A stretch of DNA of 64,000 nucleotides, from positions 92,283,230 through 92,347,229 of the forward strand of contig CM048842.1 in assembly GCA_026545765.1 (NCBI GenBank). Reading direction: 5' to 3'. Within the stretch, counting starts at the first letter, position 1. Every line of letters starts with the position of its first letter. Below are positions 11,018 through 22,852 of this stretch, piece after piece. Origin of the DNA: Plantago major. Lineage: Eukaryota > Streptophyta > Magnoliopsida > Lamiales > Plantaginaceae. The notes beneath the pieces were generated by a model, which saw nothing but the letters and a program-made list of their open reading frames with translations, had not been told where the DNA came from and ran no database searches. Position numbers and translations under genes: made by a program.

Positions 11018-11840
11018 TAATTATAAAATTACCATAATTTTCCATTTCTAGTACTTATAAAATCATTTATAAAATCTTGTAGTTCCAAACTTGTGAGTTT
11101 CCCGTAAATTCCGTTCCCTTTTCTAAATTTGTTATACTAAAGGCAAGTTGATTTGACTGAATTCTCAACGACACCCCTTTTTAGGGGCTTATTATGCCTA
11201 ATAGCACGCTAAAGTATGATTATTACTATTAAGTATGGCACCGATCTCTTTAAAATATCAATGTTACTGTATCAATTAAACAAATTAAACAACCCGTAAT
11301 TACTATTAGCAGCATATGTATGCATGATGGCCGGTTTAGCTCAGCCCTTGTATTTATCGCCATTAATCTAGATATAGACCAAGACATCTAACGTCTCTCT
11401 TGTAGATAAGTTGGAGTTATAGACAAGAATTTGGACCATTCCCTTCAAAAAGTGTAGTGTTGTGTTGTGTTGTGTTATGTTCCAGTATAAAGTAAAGGTA
11501 TGGATATGTATTCAAGGCAAACATATGATTTAATTTTTTCTTTTCCTTGTACATAATTAGAAGGAAGTGCTCTTTAACGGACACGACTGGTTGAGTCGAG
11601 GAGAGTATCTCATTTGAACCAAAATGCAATAGAATCAAAACTCAACTCGTTAACAAAATGAACTTATCTTTTTGATCGAGTCACAATAATTAAATACAAG
11701 TATGACTTATTTGATTCCAGCTTTGGTCGGGCTCGAACTCGTTACAGAAAAATACATAGAAGTGTGTAAAATAGTAATATTATATTCATCCCAGTAAGGA
11801 CAAAGTCATGTATCAACAAGTCCGCTTATTTGGGTCGATA
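11018..11840. other. Intergenic DNA, no supported gene
   Basis: AT-rich sequence between the Helitron-like element and the chromovirus. A short TTGTG microsatellite lies near 11457-11477. I see no gene. Confidence 0.5.
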
Positions 11841-12216
11841 TGTCACGGGATGAAACTCTTAATTCGTAAGAAAACCTTGACCCGTGCGGCACTAGACTAG
11901 TTCGCCTCGATCTAGCTAGTAAGCCTTCCTACCAACGCACTAAGTGTGTATGGAGAGAGTGTGTTGAGAGCTTGAAAGTTTGCAAGAATGCTTGTTTGCT
12001 TGTATTTGCTTGATGGTTGATTACAATGGCCAATGGCCTATTTATATACACACATCCACCTCCTTAAGGAAGGGTGGAGAGAATTCTAGGTTATTCTATG
12101 ATCTAGTTCCTTCTACAAACTTCTACACTTCTACCATTTACAAGAACAATCTAGAAATTGGGCTTTGGGCCCCTGAAAATGGGACTTGGGCTGCACAAGC
12201 GTTTTGGGCCATGACA
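11841..12216 (-). repeat. 3' LTR of the chromovirus
   Basis: 376 bp, TGTCACGGG...CCATGACA read on the plus strand. It appears identical to 16776-17151. For the minus-strand element this is the downstream LTR. Confidence 0.95.
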
Positions 12217-12230
12217 TTCTCCCCCACCTA
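12217..12230 (-). other. Polypurine tract of the chromovirus
   Basis: On the minus strand this reads TAGGTGGGGGAGAA and touches the 3' LTR. It primes plus-strand DNA synthesis in LTR retrotransposons. Confidence 0.85.
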
Positions 12231-12304
12231 AGTCGTCATTGCCCTCGGCTCTTTTGCTCGTTGATCTTATGCCCGAATTGCCACAAATGATCTTCGTGCT
12301 CCGG

Positions 12305-13342
12305 CTACTCGGCATCGGGTAGTCCCTTCCATCGAACGAAGTACTCTGTATAAGGAGGAACTCCTCTTCTTCGGATCTCTCGGTGGGAGATGATTTCTTC
12401 CACATCCTTGTCAAAGGAAGTGACGACGGCTGTGGGCTGTCGACTCGACTGTCCCCTCTCCGGATTCTCCTTGTCTTCGTGATAAGGTTTGAGTTGGCTC
12501 ACATGGAAGACTGGATGAATCTTAAGCTTCCGCGGTAACTCCAAGCGATATGAAACATTCCCCACTCGCTTCTCGATCGGAAACGGCCCCTCGTACCTCC
12601 GTATTAACCCCTTATGTACGGACCGTAAAGACTTGAACTGTTGGGGAAGTAGCTTCACCATGACTTGATCGCCTTCTTGGAATTCCACCGCGCGTCTCTT
12701 GAGATCTGCCCACTTCTTCATTTTCTTGGCAGCCTTGTCCAATGATGCCCGTGCTAAGTCTGCCTCCTCCTGCAAGGATTTGGCAAAAGTATACGCCGAC
12801 GGGCTATGTCCCGAGTATCCCGTGGCTAGGTTATGAGGAGTCATAGGTTGCCTTCCGGTAGCCAACTCGAAAGGACTTCTCCCCGTCGATTCACTCCTCT
12901 GCAGATTGTAAGAGAACTGAGCGGTGTCCAGGAGCTTTGCCCAATCCTTCTGGTTAGCGCTCACGTAGTGGCGAAGGTATAGCTCCAGCAATGCATTGAC
13001 CCGCTCGGTCTGCCCGTCCGTCTGTGGGTGAAAACTGGTCGAGAATGCCAAGTTGGAACCCAACAACTTGAACAATTCGGACCAAAACTTCCCTGTGAAT
13101 CTTGGATCACGGTCACTCACAATCGTCTTCGGCACTCCCCAGTGCTTCACGACATGCTTCAAAAACAACTTGGCCGTATCCAAGGCTGTGACGTCGGATG
13201 GCGCCGGGATGAAGGTACCATACTTAGAGAACCTGTCCACGACCACAATAATGGTACCATATCCCTCTGACTTGGGCAAACATGTGATAAAATCCATTGA
13301 GATGCTCTCAAATGGATGTTCTGGCACCGTAGAATGGAGCAA
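12305..13342 (-). pseudogene. Integrase core and chromodomain part of chromovirus polyprotein
   Basis: An open frame of about 345 aa continuing the polyprotein after a frameshift. It holds the integrase catalytic core ([12 protein letters not shown] with the first Asp; IVSDRDPRF with the second; HPQTDGQTERVN with the Glu), the C-terminal GPF/Y-like part (RRYEGPFPIEKRVG) and a chromodomain start (VEEIISHREIRRRG, then YFVRWKGLPDAE). A TAG at 12305-12307 interrupts the chromodomain; the same frame then continues for about 25 codons with residues typical of chromodomain ends (HEDHLWQF) to a TGA. Chromodomains direct insertion toward marked chromatin. The upstream half is at 13343-16608. Confidence 0.9.
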
Positions 13343-16300
13343 TCCATTGGGTGTTGCTCGATTTTATCTTGTTGGCACACCAGACAAGTGCGGACGTAAG
13401 CCTCTACATCGTCCCTCATCTTTGGCCAATAATAAGAGTCCTCCATCAAGGCCATAGTGCGGTGTATCCCTGGATGTCCTGCCCACTGCGAGTCATGACA
13501 TTCCTTCAAAATGTCCCGCCGTAGACTCCCCCACTTGGGTACGAACAACCGATCCCCTTTGGTGAACAACAACCCGTCCCGAACCCATAATCTTCGGGTT
13601 TTCCCTTCTCGTGCCAGCTCCCTTATGTTCTGGGCCACGGGATCCTTCTCCAAGCCTTCCCGTATGCGCTCCTTGAGATTTGTCTCGGGTTGGCTAATGG
13701 CAGCAAGATCCGCCCTCCGGCTTAGAGCATCGGCTACACGATTTGCAACCCCCGGCTTGTACTCCAATGTGTAGTCGAACTCGGCTAGAAACTCCTGCCA
13801 CCGTGCCTGCTTTGGTGTGAGCTTCTTCTGGGTTTGGAAGTAGCTTGTGGCAACATTGTCCGTTCGGACCACAAACTTACTCCCGAGAAGGTAGTGCCTC
13901 CATGTGCGTAGACAATGCACGATTGCAGTCATCTCCTTCTCATGGACCGTGTAGCGCCTCTCCGTATCATTTAGCTTCCGACTCTCATAAGCTATCGGGC
14001 GTCCCTCTTGCATCAGCACCCCTCCAATTGCAAAGTCGGATGCATCTGTTTGGACCTCGTACTCCTTAGCATGATCCGGTAAGACAAGTACCGGTTCCTC
14101 CGTTACTGCGGCCTTGAGTCGCTCAAAGGCCTCCTGGCATGCTTGGTCCCATGCCCATGTGTGGTTCTTCTTCAAGAGGTCCGTCAATGGGGCGGCGATC
14201 TTGGAGTACCCCTTGATGAACCTCCGGTAATAGTTGATTAGCCCCAAGAAGGACCGTAACTGGGAAGCATCCTTTGGGATTCCCCAATCCTGAATAGCCT
14301 TCACCTTGGCCTTATCCATCATGATTTGCCCCCTCTTTATGTGATGGCCAAGGAAGGATACTTCGTCTTCGGCGAACGAGCACTTCTCCAATTTTGCATA
14401 TAGCTCGTTCTCCCGCAAGGCCTGAAACACCAACCGAAGATGCTCCACATGGTCTTCCAATGTGGGTGAGTACACCACAATATCATCAAGATAGACAACT
14501 ACAAACTTGTCTAGGTATGGATGAAACACCTTATTCATCAAAGTGCAAAACGTAGCGGGTGCATTTGTAAGCCCAAATGGCATAACAAGGAACTCATATG
14601 ACCCATACCTTGTGACCATGGCGGTCTTTGGCTCGTCTCCTTCCGCAATCCGGACTTGCCAATACCCCGATCGCAAGTCTATCTTGGAAAACCACTTAGC
14701 TCCTCCAAGTTGATCGAATAACTCCCCAATGAGTGGAATTGGGTACTTGTTCCGGACCGTCAACTTGTTAAGTGCCCGGTAGTCCACACACATCCGTAGC
14801 GACCCATCATGTTTCTTCTGGAACAACACCGGAGCACCATAAGGGGACTTGGAGGGTTGGATCATCCCAGCATCCAACAACTCCTTCAATTGCCTTTGCA
14901 GCTCCTTTAACTCGGGCGGTGCCATCCGATAGGGCGTGCGGGATGGTGGCATCGACTCGGTCACCAACTCGATCTTGTGATCCACATCCCTCCGGTGGTA
15001 ATCTTTCGGGAGCTCCTTGGGCATCACATCCTTGAATTCGTCTAGCACCACCTGGACCTCTTGGGGAACCATGCTTTCTCCCTTGGGCTCCTCCTCATCA
15101 TCGGGTAAGACAAATGCCGCAAATGTCCTTTCCCCGCTTTTGAGTCCCCGATTGAATTGCATGGCCGAGAGCATCCTCGTGCCCCTTTCTTCCCTCCTAG
15201 CTGGAATGGCCCTAGTATTCTCATGATCCAAAATGATTAGAGAATCAGAAAAAGGAGCAATAAAAGCCCGAACCTGATCAAACCACCGTAATCCCAAAAC
15301 TGCCTCGTAATCATCCATGGGAACTACGGTGAATGAGACTTCCCCTTGCCAATCTCCAATGCGCACTCCCACTCTGTTGGCTCGCCCACATATCTTCTTT
15401 GGAGCCGTGTTTACGGACTTCATTGACCCTTGGCTTGGTGAGATAGCCAACTTCAAGGCCCTTGCTACTTCCTCCCGCATGTAATTGTGGGTTGCTCCCG
15501 TATCCACAAGAGCCTTCACGATCTTGCCCCCGATCAAGGCGTCCACAAACATAGACCCCCTTCTCGGACCCTTGATTGGCTCGACATTTGCCTTGAGAGC
15601 GTTGAGCAAGTGCAAGGATCCCATTTGAGCACCTTCTTCTTCCGTCTCGGATTCGTCGGATCCTTGTGCCGCTGCAACCTTCTTTCCTCTCATGGGACAA
15701 TTATATTTTAAGTGAGTAGTGGAACCACAAATGTGACAAGCTTTGGACTTACCCGAATCCTCCGCAAGCTTCCCGGAAGAGGACACCATCTTCCCCGGCT
15801 TAGATGGGCGGTCTCCCCCACCTCTTCCCTTGTCCTCCCTCCTGAACTTGGGCTTGTCACTTAAAGGTTTCAACTCAATCAACCTTTCGGCCACCGCAAT
15901 TGCCTCCGAGACATTCTGTGCGTTTGCCCGTTGAATCTCAAGCTTTGCCCATGGCTTGAGACCATCGATGAATGCAAAGAGGGCCTCTGAGTCCGTTAGG
16001 CTTGGCAACTCAAGCATGATTTCTTGGAACTCCTTCACATACTCCTTGATGGACTTGCTATGCGCCAATTGTTTGAGCCTAGCCCGAGCCTCGAACTCCA
16101 CATTCTGCGGGTAGAATTGGCGCTTGAACTCGGCCTTGAAGTCGTCCCATGTCTCCATCCGGACAGTGCCTCGTTCAATGTCCGTCTCACGCCTCCTCCA
16201 CCATAGTAGAGCCGTCTCAACCAAGTAGTAAGGAGCCGTTTGTAACTTTGTTGCATCATCCCGAATGTTGCAAGCACCAAAGTATCGCTCCATGGCCCAA

Positions 16301-16608
16301 AGAAAATCATCGATCTCCCGAGCATTCCTAGACCCCTTGAATGGATTAGGCCTCGGAACATCAATCCGATGAGGTGCCACACCTCCATGTTCCCCCACAT
16401 TGGCCATAGCCCTTTCAAGTATAACCATCTTGCCCTTGATGGTTTCCCATGCCTCCTTCATCTCCGCCTTGTAGGCTTCGAACATGGCATGAATGTCCGT
16501 GTTATGAGAGTTGATGGTGGACAACACCTGCCCCTCCAACCCCTCATGGTTCTCCTCCAACGCCCTTACACGCTCCATCATGTCCTCCAGCCATTTGTGG
16601 TCGCCCAT
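13343..16608 (-). pseudogene. Chromovirus gag-protease-RT-RNase H-integrase N-terminus
   Basis: A long open frame beginning with ATG at 16608. Domain order: coiled-coil-rich gag start, capsid-like gag core at about residues 85-250, zinc knuckle [14 protein letters not shown] (about 291-304), aspartic protease [11 protein letters not shown] (Asp near 369), reverse transcriptase ([30 protein letters not shown] near 706), RNase H starting [11 protein letters not shown] near 852, and the integrase HHCC zinc-binding region (H near 1038 to C near 1078). After CQQDKIEQ the frame shifts by one base, near 13343, and the original frame runs on as unrelated residues to 13159. Apart from that break the enzyme motifs are intact, so the damage is slight and recent. 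Confidence 0.93.
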
Positions 16609-16760
16609 GACTCCTCGACCTGTGCCACCCGAGTCTCCATGGACTTAGCCCTCTTGCCACTGGAGCATCACTCACGTTGGAACCGGACTCCATTCCTTCC
16701 TTCTTGCACGAACTTTCCCCAAGAACTATCTCCAACACGAAAGCTACAGAACCACAGCGT

Positions 16761-16773
16761 GGCTCTGATACCA
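16761..16773 (-). other. Primer binding site, initiator-Met tRNA type
   Basis: On the minus strand this reads TGGTATCAGAGCC, two bases inside the 5' LTR. It matches the usual 3' end complement of plant tRNA-iMet. Confidence 0.95.
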
Positions 16774-16775
16774 CT

Positions 16776-17151
16776 TGTCACGGGATGAAACTCTTAATTC
16801 GTAAGAAAACCTTGACCCGTGCGGCACTAGACTAGTTCGCCTCGATCTAGCTAGTAAGCCTTCCTACCAACGCACTAAGTGTGTATGGAGAGAGTGTGTT
16901 GAGAGCTTGAAAGTTTGCAAGAATGCTTGTTTGCTTGTATTTGCTTGATGGTTGATTACAATGGCCAATGGCCTATTTATATACACACATCCACCTCCTT
17001 AAGGAAGGGTGGAGAGAATTCTAGGTTATTCTATGATCTAGTTCCTTCTACAAACTTCTACACTTCTACCATTTACAAGAACAATCTAGAAATTGGGCTT
17101 TGGGCCCCTGAAAATGGGACTTGGGCTGCACAAGCGTTTTGGGCCATGACA
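16776..17151 (-). repeat. 5' LTR of the chromovirus
   Basis: 376 bp copy, apparently identical to 11841-12216. On the minus strand it precedes the PBS and gag, so it carries the element's promoter. Confidence 0.95.
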
Positions 17152-18251
17152 GATAGCTCAACTAACATCAATTAGGTTCAAGCATTTCATCAAATGAGCC
17201 TAACGCAGTTCTACTGGCATAACCAATCTAAAAAAACCCGACATTAATCCTTGTCATATGATTTAGTAGTATCATTACTATTCAAAAAAAAACTACCCAA
17301 AAATAGTTGTTACACCAATCAATTTAATTTTGACCAATTGATTAATTTTGACTTCAAATTTCACCTATAAAAATAAAGTTAAAAAGGAAAAGAAAAAAAG
17401 AAGGGAGTTTGTACATCATCTCCCACTACTTCCACCATTATAATCATCAAAAATTATATTTTTATTAATTACTCATATAATTAACATATATTATGATTGA
17501 AATTTTAATTAACTAAGTATAAATTTAAATATATATATTATAATGTTTATATCATGCATATTTAAATTTTAATATGGGACTCATTTATTTTCACGTGCAC
17601 AATTTTACTAGTTTGACTAAATGCAAATACAAGTAACATGGATTTTGAAACCAGTTTCTAAGTCGACAAATAGAATCTTCCATCAACTCAATTAAGACAA
17701 TAGTAAAATACTTGCTGCAACCGATTACTTATTAGCTAAACCCTCATTAAATTGAAGAAGATCCTATATTAAATGAAGAGAAATTTATTAGTACTAACGT
17801 TATTTCAATGCAAATAACTTCCATCAACGCAATTAAGATAATACTAGTAAAATACTTGCTGCAACTGATTACTTAGCTAAACCCTCATTAAATTGAAGAA
17901 GATGATGTAAATGAAGAGAAATTTATTAGTACTAACATTATTTCAAGAGACATCCACTATATTTTGCACAGCAAGTCATCTTAAAGTTTTGAGGCATTTA
18001 TGAGTGATTCCATATGTTTTGAGAAGTGAGCCGATGGATCCAATTTTAACGCAGGTAATGGATCTCTGACTTGATAATAACAACTTCCCTCATATCCAAG
18101 ATGGTGTTTCTTCAATCAAATGCTTTGGCACAACACAAACCATAATTTAATCTTACAAACTGTTCAAGTTACAATGTAAAATTCAAATAAAACAAAACTT
18201 GTTGCAACTTGCTACAGAGAGAAGGCACAAAAATGACATCCAGACGCAACA
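17152..18251. other. Intergenic DNA, 3' flank of GRWD1
   Basis: AT-rich sequence with a tandem duplication (next entry) and, next to 18252, the likely 3' UTR of GRWD1. No gene seen. Confidence 0.5.
17677..17946. repeat. Tandem duplication of about 130 bp
   Basis: Copy 1 (17677-17808) and copy 2 (17818-17946) both run from CTTCCATCAA to TTATTTCAA. They share AAAATACTTGCTGCAAC and TAAACCCTCATTAAATTGAA with a few substitutions and small gaps. Confidence 0.85.
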
Positions 18252-21200
18252 TCAAGCTTGCGCTGCCGCTGAAGCCCCGGGAATTGCAGTTTCAATGTTC
18301 GAAGGCATCAGTATGTTGAAACCATCTCCGGCAGTTGAAACGATCATCCCAGGTATCTGTGAATGCCAATGAAGTTCTTTCAAGTCCTTCTGGCCCTGCA
18401 ATACGCAACAAACAAACAAACTTAGAGGCTGCCAAATATGATTTGGGTCGTAAGTTTAGGAATGGTCGGAGGAATCATTACTTGGTGAACAAAGAGAAGC
18501 TGTGGCGGTAAATCTTTTGGAGCGTTCACTTGTTCTGCTATCTGAGCTTTGAACTCAGCTTCCTCTTCTTCATCCCTCTCTAGAGAAAGGTCCCATATTC
18601 TGAGTAGTTGCAATTAAGTTTTGATTAGCATGTTGAGAATGGAAGGGTTAAAAACAAGATTATAGACGTAGTGGTACTGGATGTTTCATTACGTTAGTTG
18701 ATTGTCGGCTGAAGAAACCGCCAAAGTAGAAACCTCATGTGGACTCCACTCGATGGATGTAATTGGGTGCTTATGGTAATCGAAATGAGCCACTACAGAG
18801 TCTCCGTCCTGTACACAATTGATTCCGGCAGTTCAAGTTAAGGACAATACTTGAATTCAAATTATATAAGACCCTCCAGAATGAATGGAAGTGCATATAA
18901 AAGACTATAAACTCAGTTCCTCACTTTAATTGCAAAACATCACTCAGAAAAGGTCAGCCTTGGAGTGGATTAGTCTGTTTGCATAACAAACTTAATGGAG
19001 TAAAGCTTCTTTGAAGCAAAATCACCAAAAGGGTGTTTACAAAGCCAGAATCCCAGCTTCAAAATAATCTAAAAGAGCCGCTTTTTTGAAGCAGCTTTTG
19101 AAGTGACTCAGAAAATCACTCGGAATCCCTATTGTGCAGAACATTTTGTGACACAACCAGATTGTATCTTCCAGATTCGCGCATTTAATCATTCACAACA
19201 TGAGGACAGGTCGGATTTATACATGCAATTACAGACATCAACAAGATAAGGAAGAAAATGAAAGTACCTTCAACATTCTAAGATCTCGGATGGAAAATGT
19301 CCCGTCATCACTACCCGACGCTATCATAACGCTTGCCAGGCTAATAAATGAAAGAAACAGCATGATGAAGATAATAGTGAAAATCAAGGTCAGACAATTG
19401 AAAATCAAAGAGGGTGTTATTGAGCACCTGTTCCATGTAATAACATTAACATCAGCTTTATGCGCTTGGATGGAAGTTGCCGGAGATTTTCCTATACGGA
19501 TGTCCCAAATTGCAATAGTTCCGTCAACAGAGCATGATGCGAATACATCTTTGTCCGATGGACTCCACTGCACACAAGTGAACAAGTCATCTGCATCAGC
19601 ATCTGTCATCAAACATCGTTTCTAGATATCCAGCTGCAGAACCGAAATGTTCTACCTGTAAATCTTCCACACTTGCAGTATGTCCGACATAAGGGACACT
19701 ATCAATATTCCATGATGAATCAGATGCAGGCTCCCATAAATGAATAAAACTCTTGCAATCCCCTGTGGTAATAAAGGTCAAAGATCTCACAACAGGGTTT
19801 TCAAGAATCAGCAATTTTCAGGTAAACAATAGGAAAACCCAAGTTGCGTTACCTGACAAAAGCCTTCCAGCAACAACAGGACTCCAGTCTATGGCATAGC
19901 CTTCATCCTTGTGTCCATTAAACTTAACTAAAGGAAGTTGCTTCAGGGTGTTGCGTTCGGCATGGTCTGATTCAGTTAAAGCATTTAAATGATTGCTCAA
20001 GTTCCACACCTGAAAATGCAACCAGCCAACCATAGTATCATGAACAAAAGAAATCATGTTTTGACAGTTATTATTATAATAACTTGATAGATTTAAGCCG
20101 GCTGAGAAACAGGAGAGTGAATGAGTTCAATTGCATCCACACTTGCTGTTAGTTCTTAGGTTGTATTCTGGTTTTAAGTACAAAAATGTCAATTTGCAGA
20201 ATGTCCAATCATCAGAAACGATCATAGTACAATTTTGGTCATTGCAAGATACGATTGATCATCTTAAATACAGGGGTTAAAGAAATTTTCAGGAAAATCC
20301 AGTGTGAAAATTGAAATATTTCAATACTGCATAAAGCCAAAGTTTGACATGGTAATGAGTGTTGATGATGCTAATATTCCATCACTAAACTCTTTGTACC
20401 TGAACATGACCGGTCTCTGCCCATGAAGCACATATATGGGGGTTTTGACGCATGGCTCGAATGCGATTAACTCCTCCTTCATGAAACACCTTTCGCACCT
20501 GTAGATTCATCGAAGGAGGATATAAAGGTGTTCACAGGTTTAATGTACTTCCTCCGTCCCGGATCAAGCTTCCCGCTTTGACTTTTTGCGGTCAATTTTT
20601 TCCAACTTTGACTACGAATTAATCTTAAACCGCAAATGTAAAATGTTCAATTTTTTTATATAATGAAACTTTAGGGGCTAAATTTTCATTATATAAAAAA
20701 ATTGAACATTTTACATTTGCGGTTTAAGATTAATTCGTAGTCAAAGTTGGAAAAATTTGACCGCAAAAAGTCAAAGCGGGAAGCTTGATCCGGGATGGAG
20801 GAAGTACAAGCCAATCCGAGAATTTCAATAGATACTGCTTTACGTCAAGTCGTCAACCTACCTGCAAAACAGGAGCCTTAGCTCCACCTTCCTCTTCATC
20901 ATCCTCGTCACTTTCACTACTCTCACTTTCATCGTCAGAACCTTCTGTCATCTTCTTAGGTAATAATTCACGTCTCTTACCCGAAATGTTGGACACTTTA
21001 AATACTCCAATATAGTTCTCGGAAGCTACCTCTGCCTGCCAGAAAAGAAATTGTAACATTGAGCAACTTCACTGGGAAAACCAGAGTAAAGAAGTTCACT
21101 TGGGAAAAAAGGACACTGAAACTGAAGTCCCTTTTTTGTAGTGGGACTTGCCAAAAGTCCAGGAGTAAACTTATTCTGATAGTTCATCGGAGAAGACTTA

Positions 21201-22418
21201 GTTTTTGAAAGATACAAAAAATGAACTACAGGTGTCAATGAATTAGTTTCTTTCTTTTTTTTTTTCATAATATTTTGTACATGTTTTAATATCTCTAGCA
21301 TCTGCAGGCCATACAAATTTAGTCCAACAGAGCTTCAAGCACATTGTCATTAACCTTCAGTCAAGAGAAAAATTATCAACCCAGAGATGAAATTCCAAAT
21401 TTCCAACACTCACCTGTGTTCCGGCAATGCAGTACACAGTGTGGGGAAACTCAGTGCGAACCAGTCCCAACGTATCATGCACAATATCAAAACTGCCAAA
21501 GTCCAGAATTAATCAGAACCATGTCTAACATTTTACGAGAAAAAAGGTAATTATACTAAAGAGAGAGAATTATAAGTATAACTGTGAAGCTGTCCTGAAC
21601 TGTTACTTGGAACTGCACCAAACTTCACTCTTTTTAACCCATAGTAAAGAAAATCACCAAACTTCACTCTTTTTCAACAAGGTAACTGAAGTAACAATTC
21701 GGATCCTTCACTTTTCAGCCTTTCTTTAGCACTATCTTATCAACTAATACTAGCTTAGAACCTAAAAATGAGCTCATTTAACAGTTTGGGAAAACTAAGC
21801 ATGTTAAGTGAATGAGTAGACTATAACTTATAATCTAGCTAATTCTATAAACTAGCAGCGCAAGCTTATCACAGTCGAAGATAGCTCATCTCTAACTTAT
21901 CAACTATCACCAATTTTATCAGCCACACCAGCTAGGCTGTGACATAGTTTTGCTAAACATATCATTCAAAGAAGCAGCTACAAAGAGCCTAAACTGCAGG
22001 ACAATCTCAATCACCACAACAAACCGAGCAACAGTGCAAATAAAGACACAATTAAGAAATGCTGCAGGAAAAAGAAAAGGTGAAAATGACCTGAGACAAG
22101 GCCAGCCAATGTTAAAGGTCTGGAGAGAGTTGTAAGCAGTAGGGTCACACTGAAGCTCCTCTCCTTCCTCTAGCGCATCTACACCTGGCTGCCAGACCTT
22201 TGACGGCTGTGGTGGTGGCGCCGCCGCAGAAGAGCTTGACGATGATCCATCGCCTTTCTTCTTTCCACTCTACAGTTAGTTATGACACAAAAGATTTAAA
22301 AATCCAATCTTTTTGCTCAAAACCTCCAAGAATTGATGGAAAACGGGAAAAAGAAAGGATTTTTAACCTTGTTCTTGCGTTTGGCCTTCTTAGGGTTAGT
22401 CTTTAAGCCGCGAGCCAT
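18252..22418 (-). CDS. GRWD1: Glutamate-rich WD repeat protein GRWD1 homologue, 12 coding exons
   Basis: Minus-strand exons: 22418-22368, 22269-22091, 21492-21414, 21035-20862, 20498-20400, 20009-19853, 19762-19656, 19567-19428, 19340-19268, 18808-18693, 18599-18482, 18395-18252. All introns are GT-AG, phases agree and the sum is 478 aa. The N-terminus has a basic KKAKRKNK stretch, fitting nuclear or nucleolar location. It continues with the CAF1C/H4-binding-like region ([26 protein letters not shown]), an acidic segment ([13 protein letters not shown] near 120-140) and WD repeats with typical ends such as VWNL, IHLWEP, IAIWDIR, FSIRDLR and IWDL. GRWD1, Rrb1 in yeast, is a chaperone for ribosomal protein L3 and acts in 60S subunit assembly; the plant orthologue is a conserved single-copy type gene. 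A hairpin MITE lies in the intron 20499-20861. The length matches the family. Confidence 0.95.
20548..20804. mobile_element. Stowaway-like MITE, near-perfect hairpin, in a GRWD1 intron
   Basis: A 257 bp element flanked by TA (20546-20547 and 20805-20806). Ends are CTTCCTCCGTCCCGGATCAA and its inverse, so the Stowaway class is likely. Each arm is about 120 bases and the two are almost perfectly complementary, leaving a loop of about 15 bases around CTTTAGGGGCTAA. It takes up 257 of the 363 bp in the intron between the exons ending at 20862 and starting at 20498. A transcript of GRWD1 would carry this hairpin before splicing. Confidence 0.92.
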
Positions 22419-22852
22419 TCCTGAAGCTGAAATGAAGGCTGTGGAGAATAGCCGATTAGGGTTGCAGGACGCGAAAAAGAATTGGTTTGGTAACCCAAAG
22501 CTTCACTGAAATAGAGGAAATAGCAAAAACAAGAAGAAAAATTTTCGTAGAAAAAGAGTGACTTACCTCTTTGTCAGTACTCAGTAGAGTGAACGGAGAT
22601 AATAAACGGCAGAAGGGGAAAAATGTTTAACCAACGACTCAAAACTCGGCTCGAGTTCGGCAAACATGAGCTTGATCGTGAGAACTCAGCTCGAGCTCGG
22701 TCGAAAATTCTAACATAGACCGCGTGAAAAAAATCACATGACTTGGAGAATAATAAAAAATTCATTCAATCCCATTTTTCAATAAATGTGGTTTAATTTC
22801 AACCACAAGGTCTACAACTCGATCATCACTTTTGATCGTGAGCAGGTTGTCT
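22419..22852. other. 5' flank of GRWD1
   Basis: Upstream region of GRWD1 on the minus strand, probably holding the 5' UTR and promoter. I cannot mark specific sites. No other gene is seen. Confidence 0.5.

Larger units (their letters stand above)
11841..17151 (-). mobile_element. Ty3/gypsy chromovirus, complete with both LTRs, minus strand
   Basis: A 5311 bp LTR retrotransposon. It has two 376 bp LTRs with TG...CA ends, a PBS matching the initiator-Met tRNA (16761-16773), gag, protease, reverse transcriptase, RNase H, integrase and an integrase-linked chromodomain in that order on the minus strand, then a polypurine tract. GATA flanks both ends (11837-11840 and 17152-17155) as the apparent target duplication; Ty3 elements usually make 5 bp. 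By eye the LTRs are identical, so insertion was recent. Even so, the polyprotein has a frameshift near 13343 and an in-frame TAG at 12305. Element size, gag-pol in one frame and the chromodomain point to the Reina or Galadriel lineages, not decided here. Confidence 0.95.

Noticed and set aside
13028-16788. Plus-strand open frames across the chromovirus
   Set aside because: They are shadows opposite the minus-strand gag-pol frame, which has full domain support.
21026-21316. Minus-strand frame inside a GRWD1 intron
   Set aside because: It lies between exons whose junctions and phases are fixed, and the protein has no known motif.
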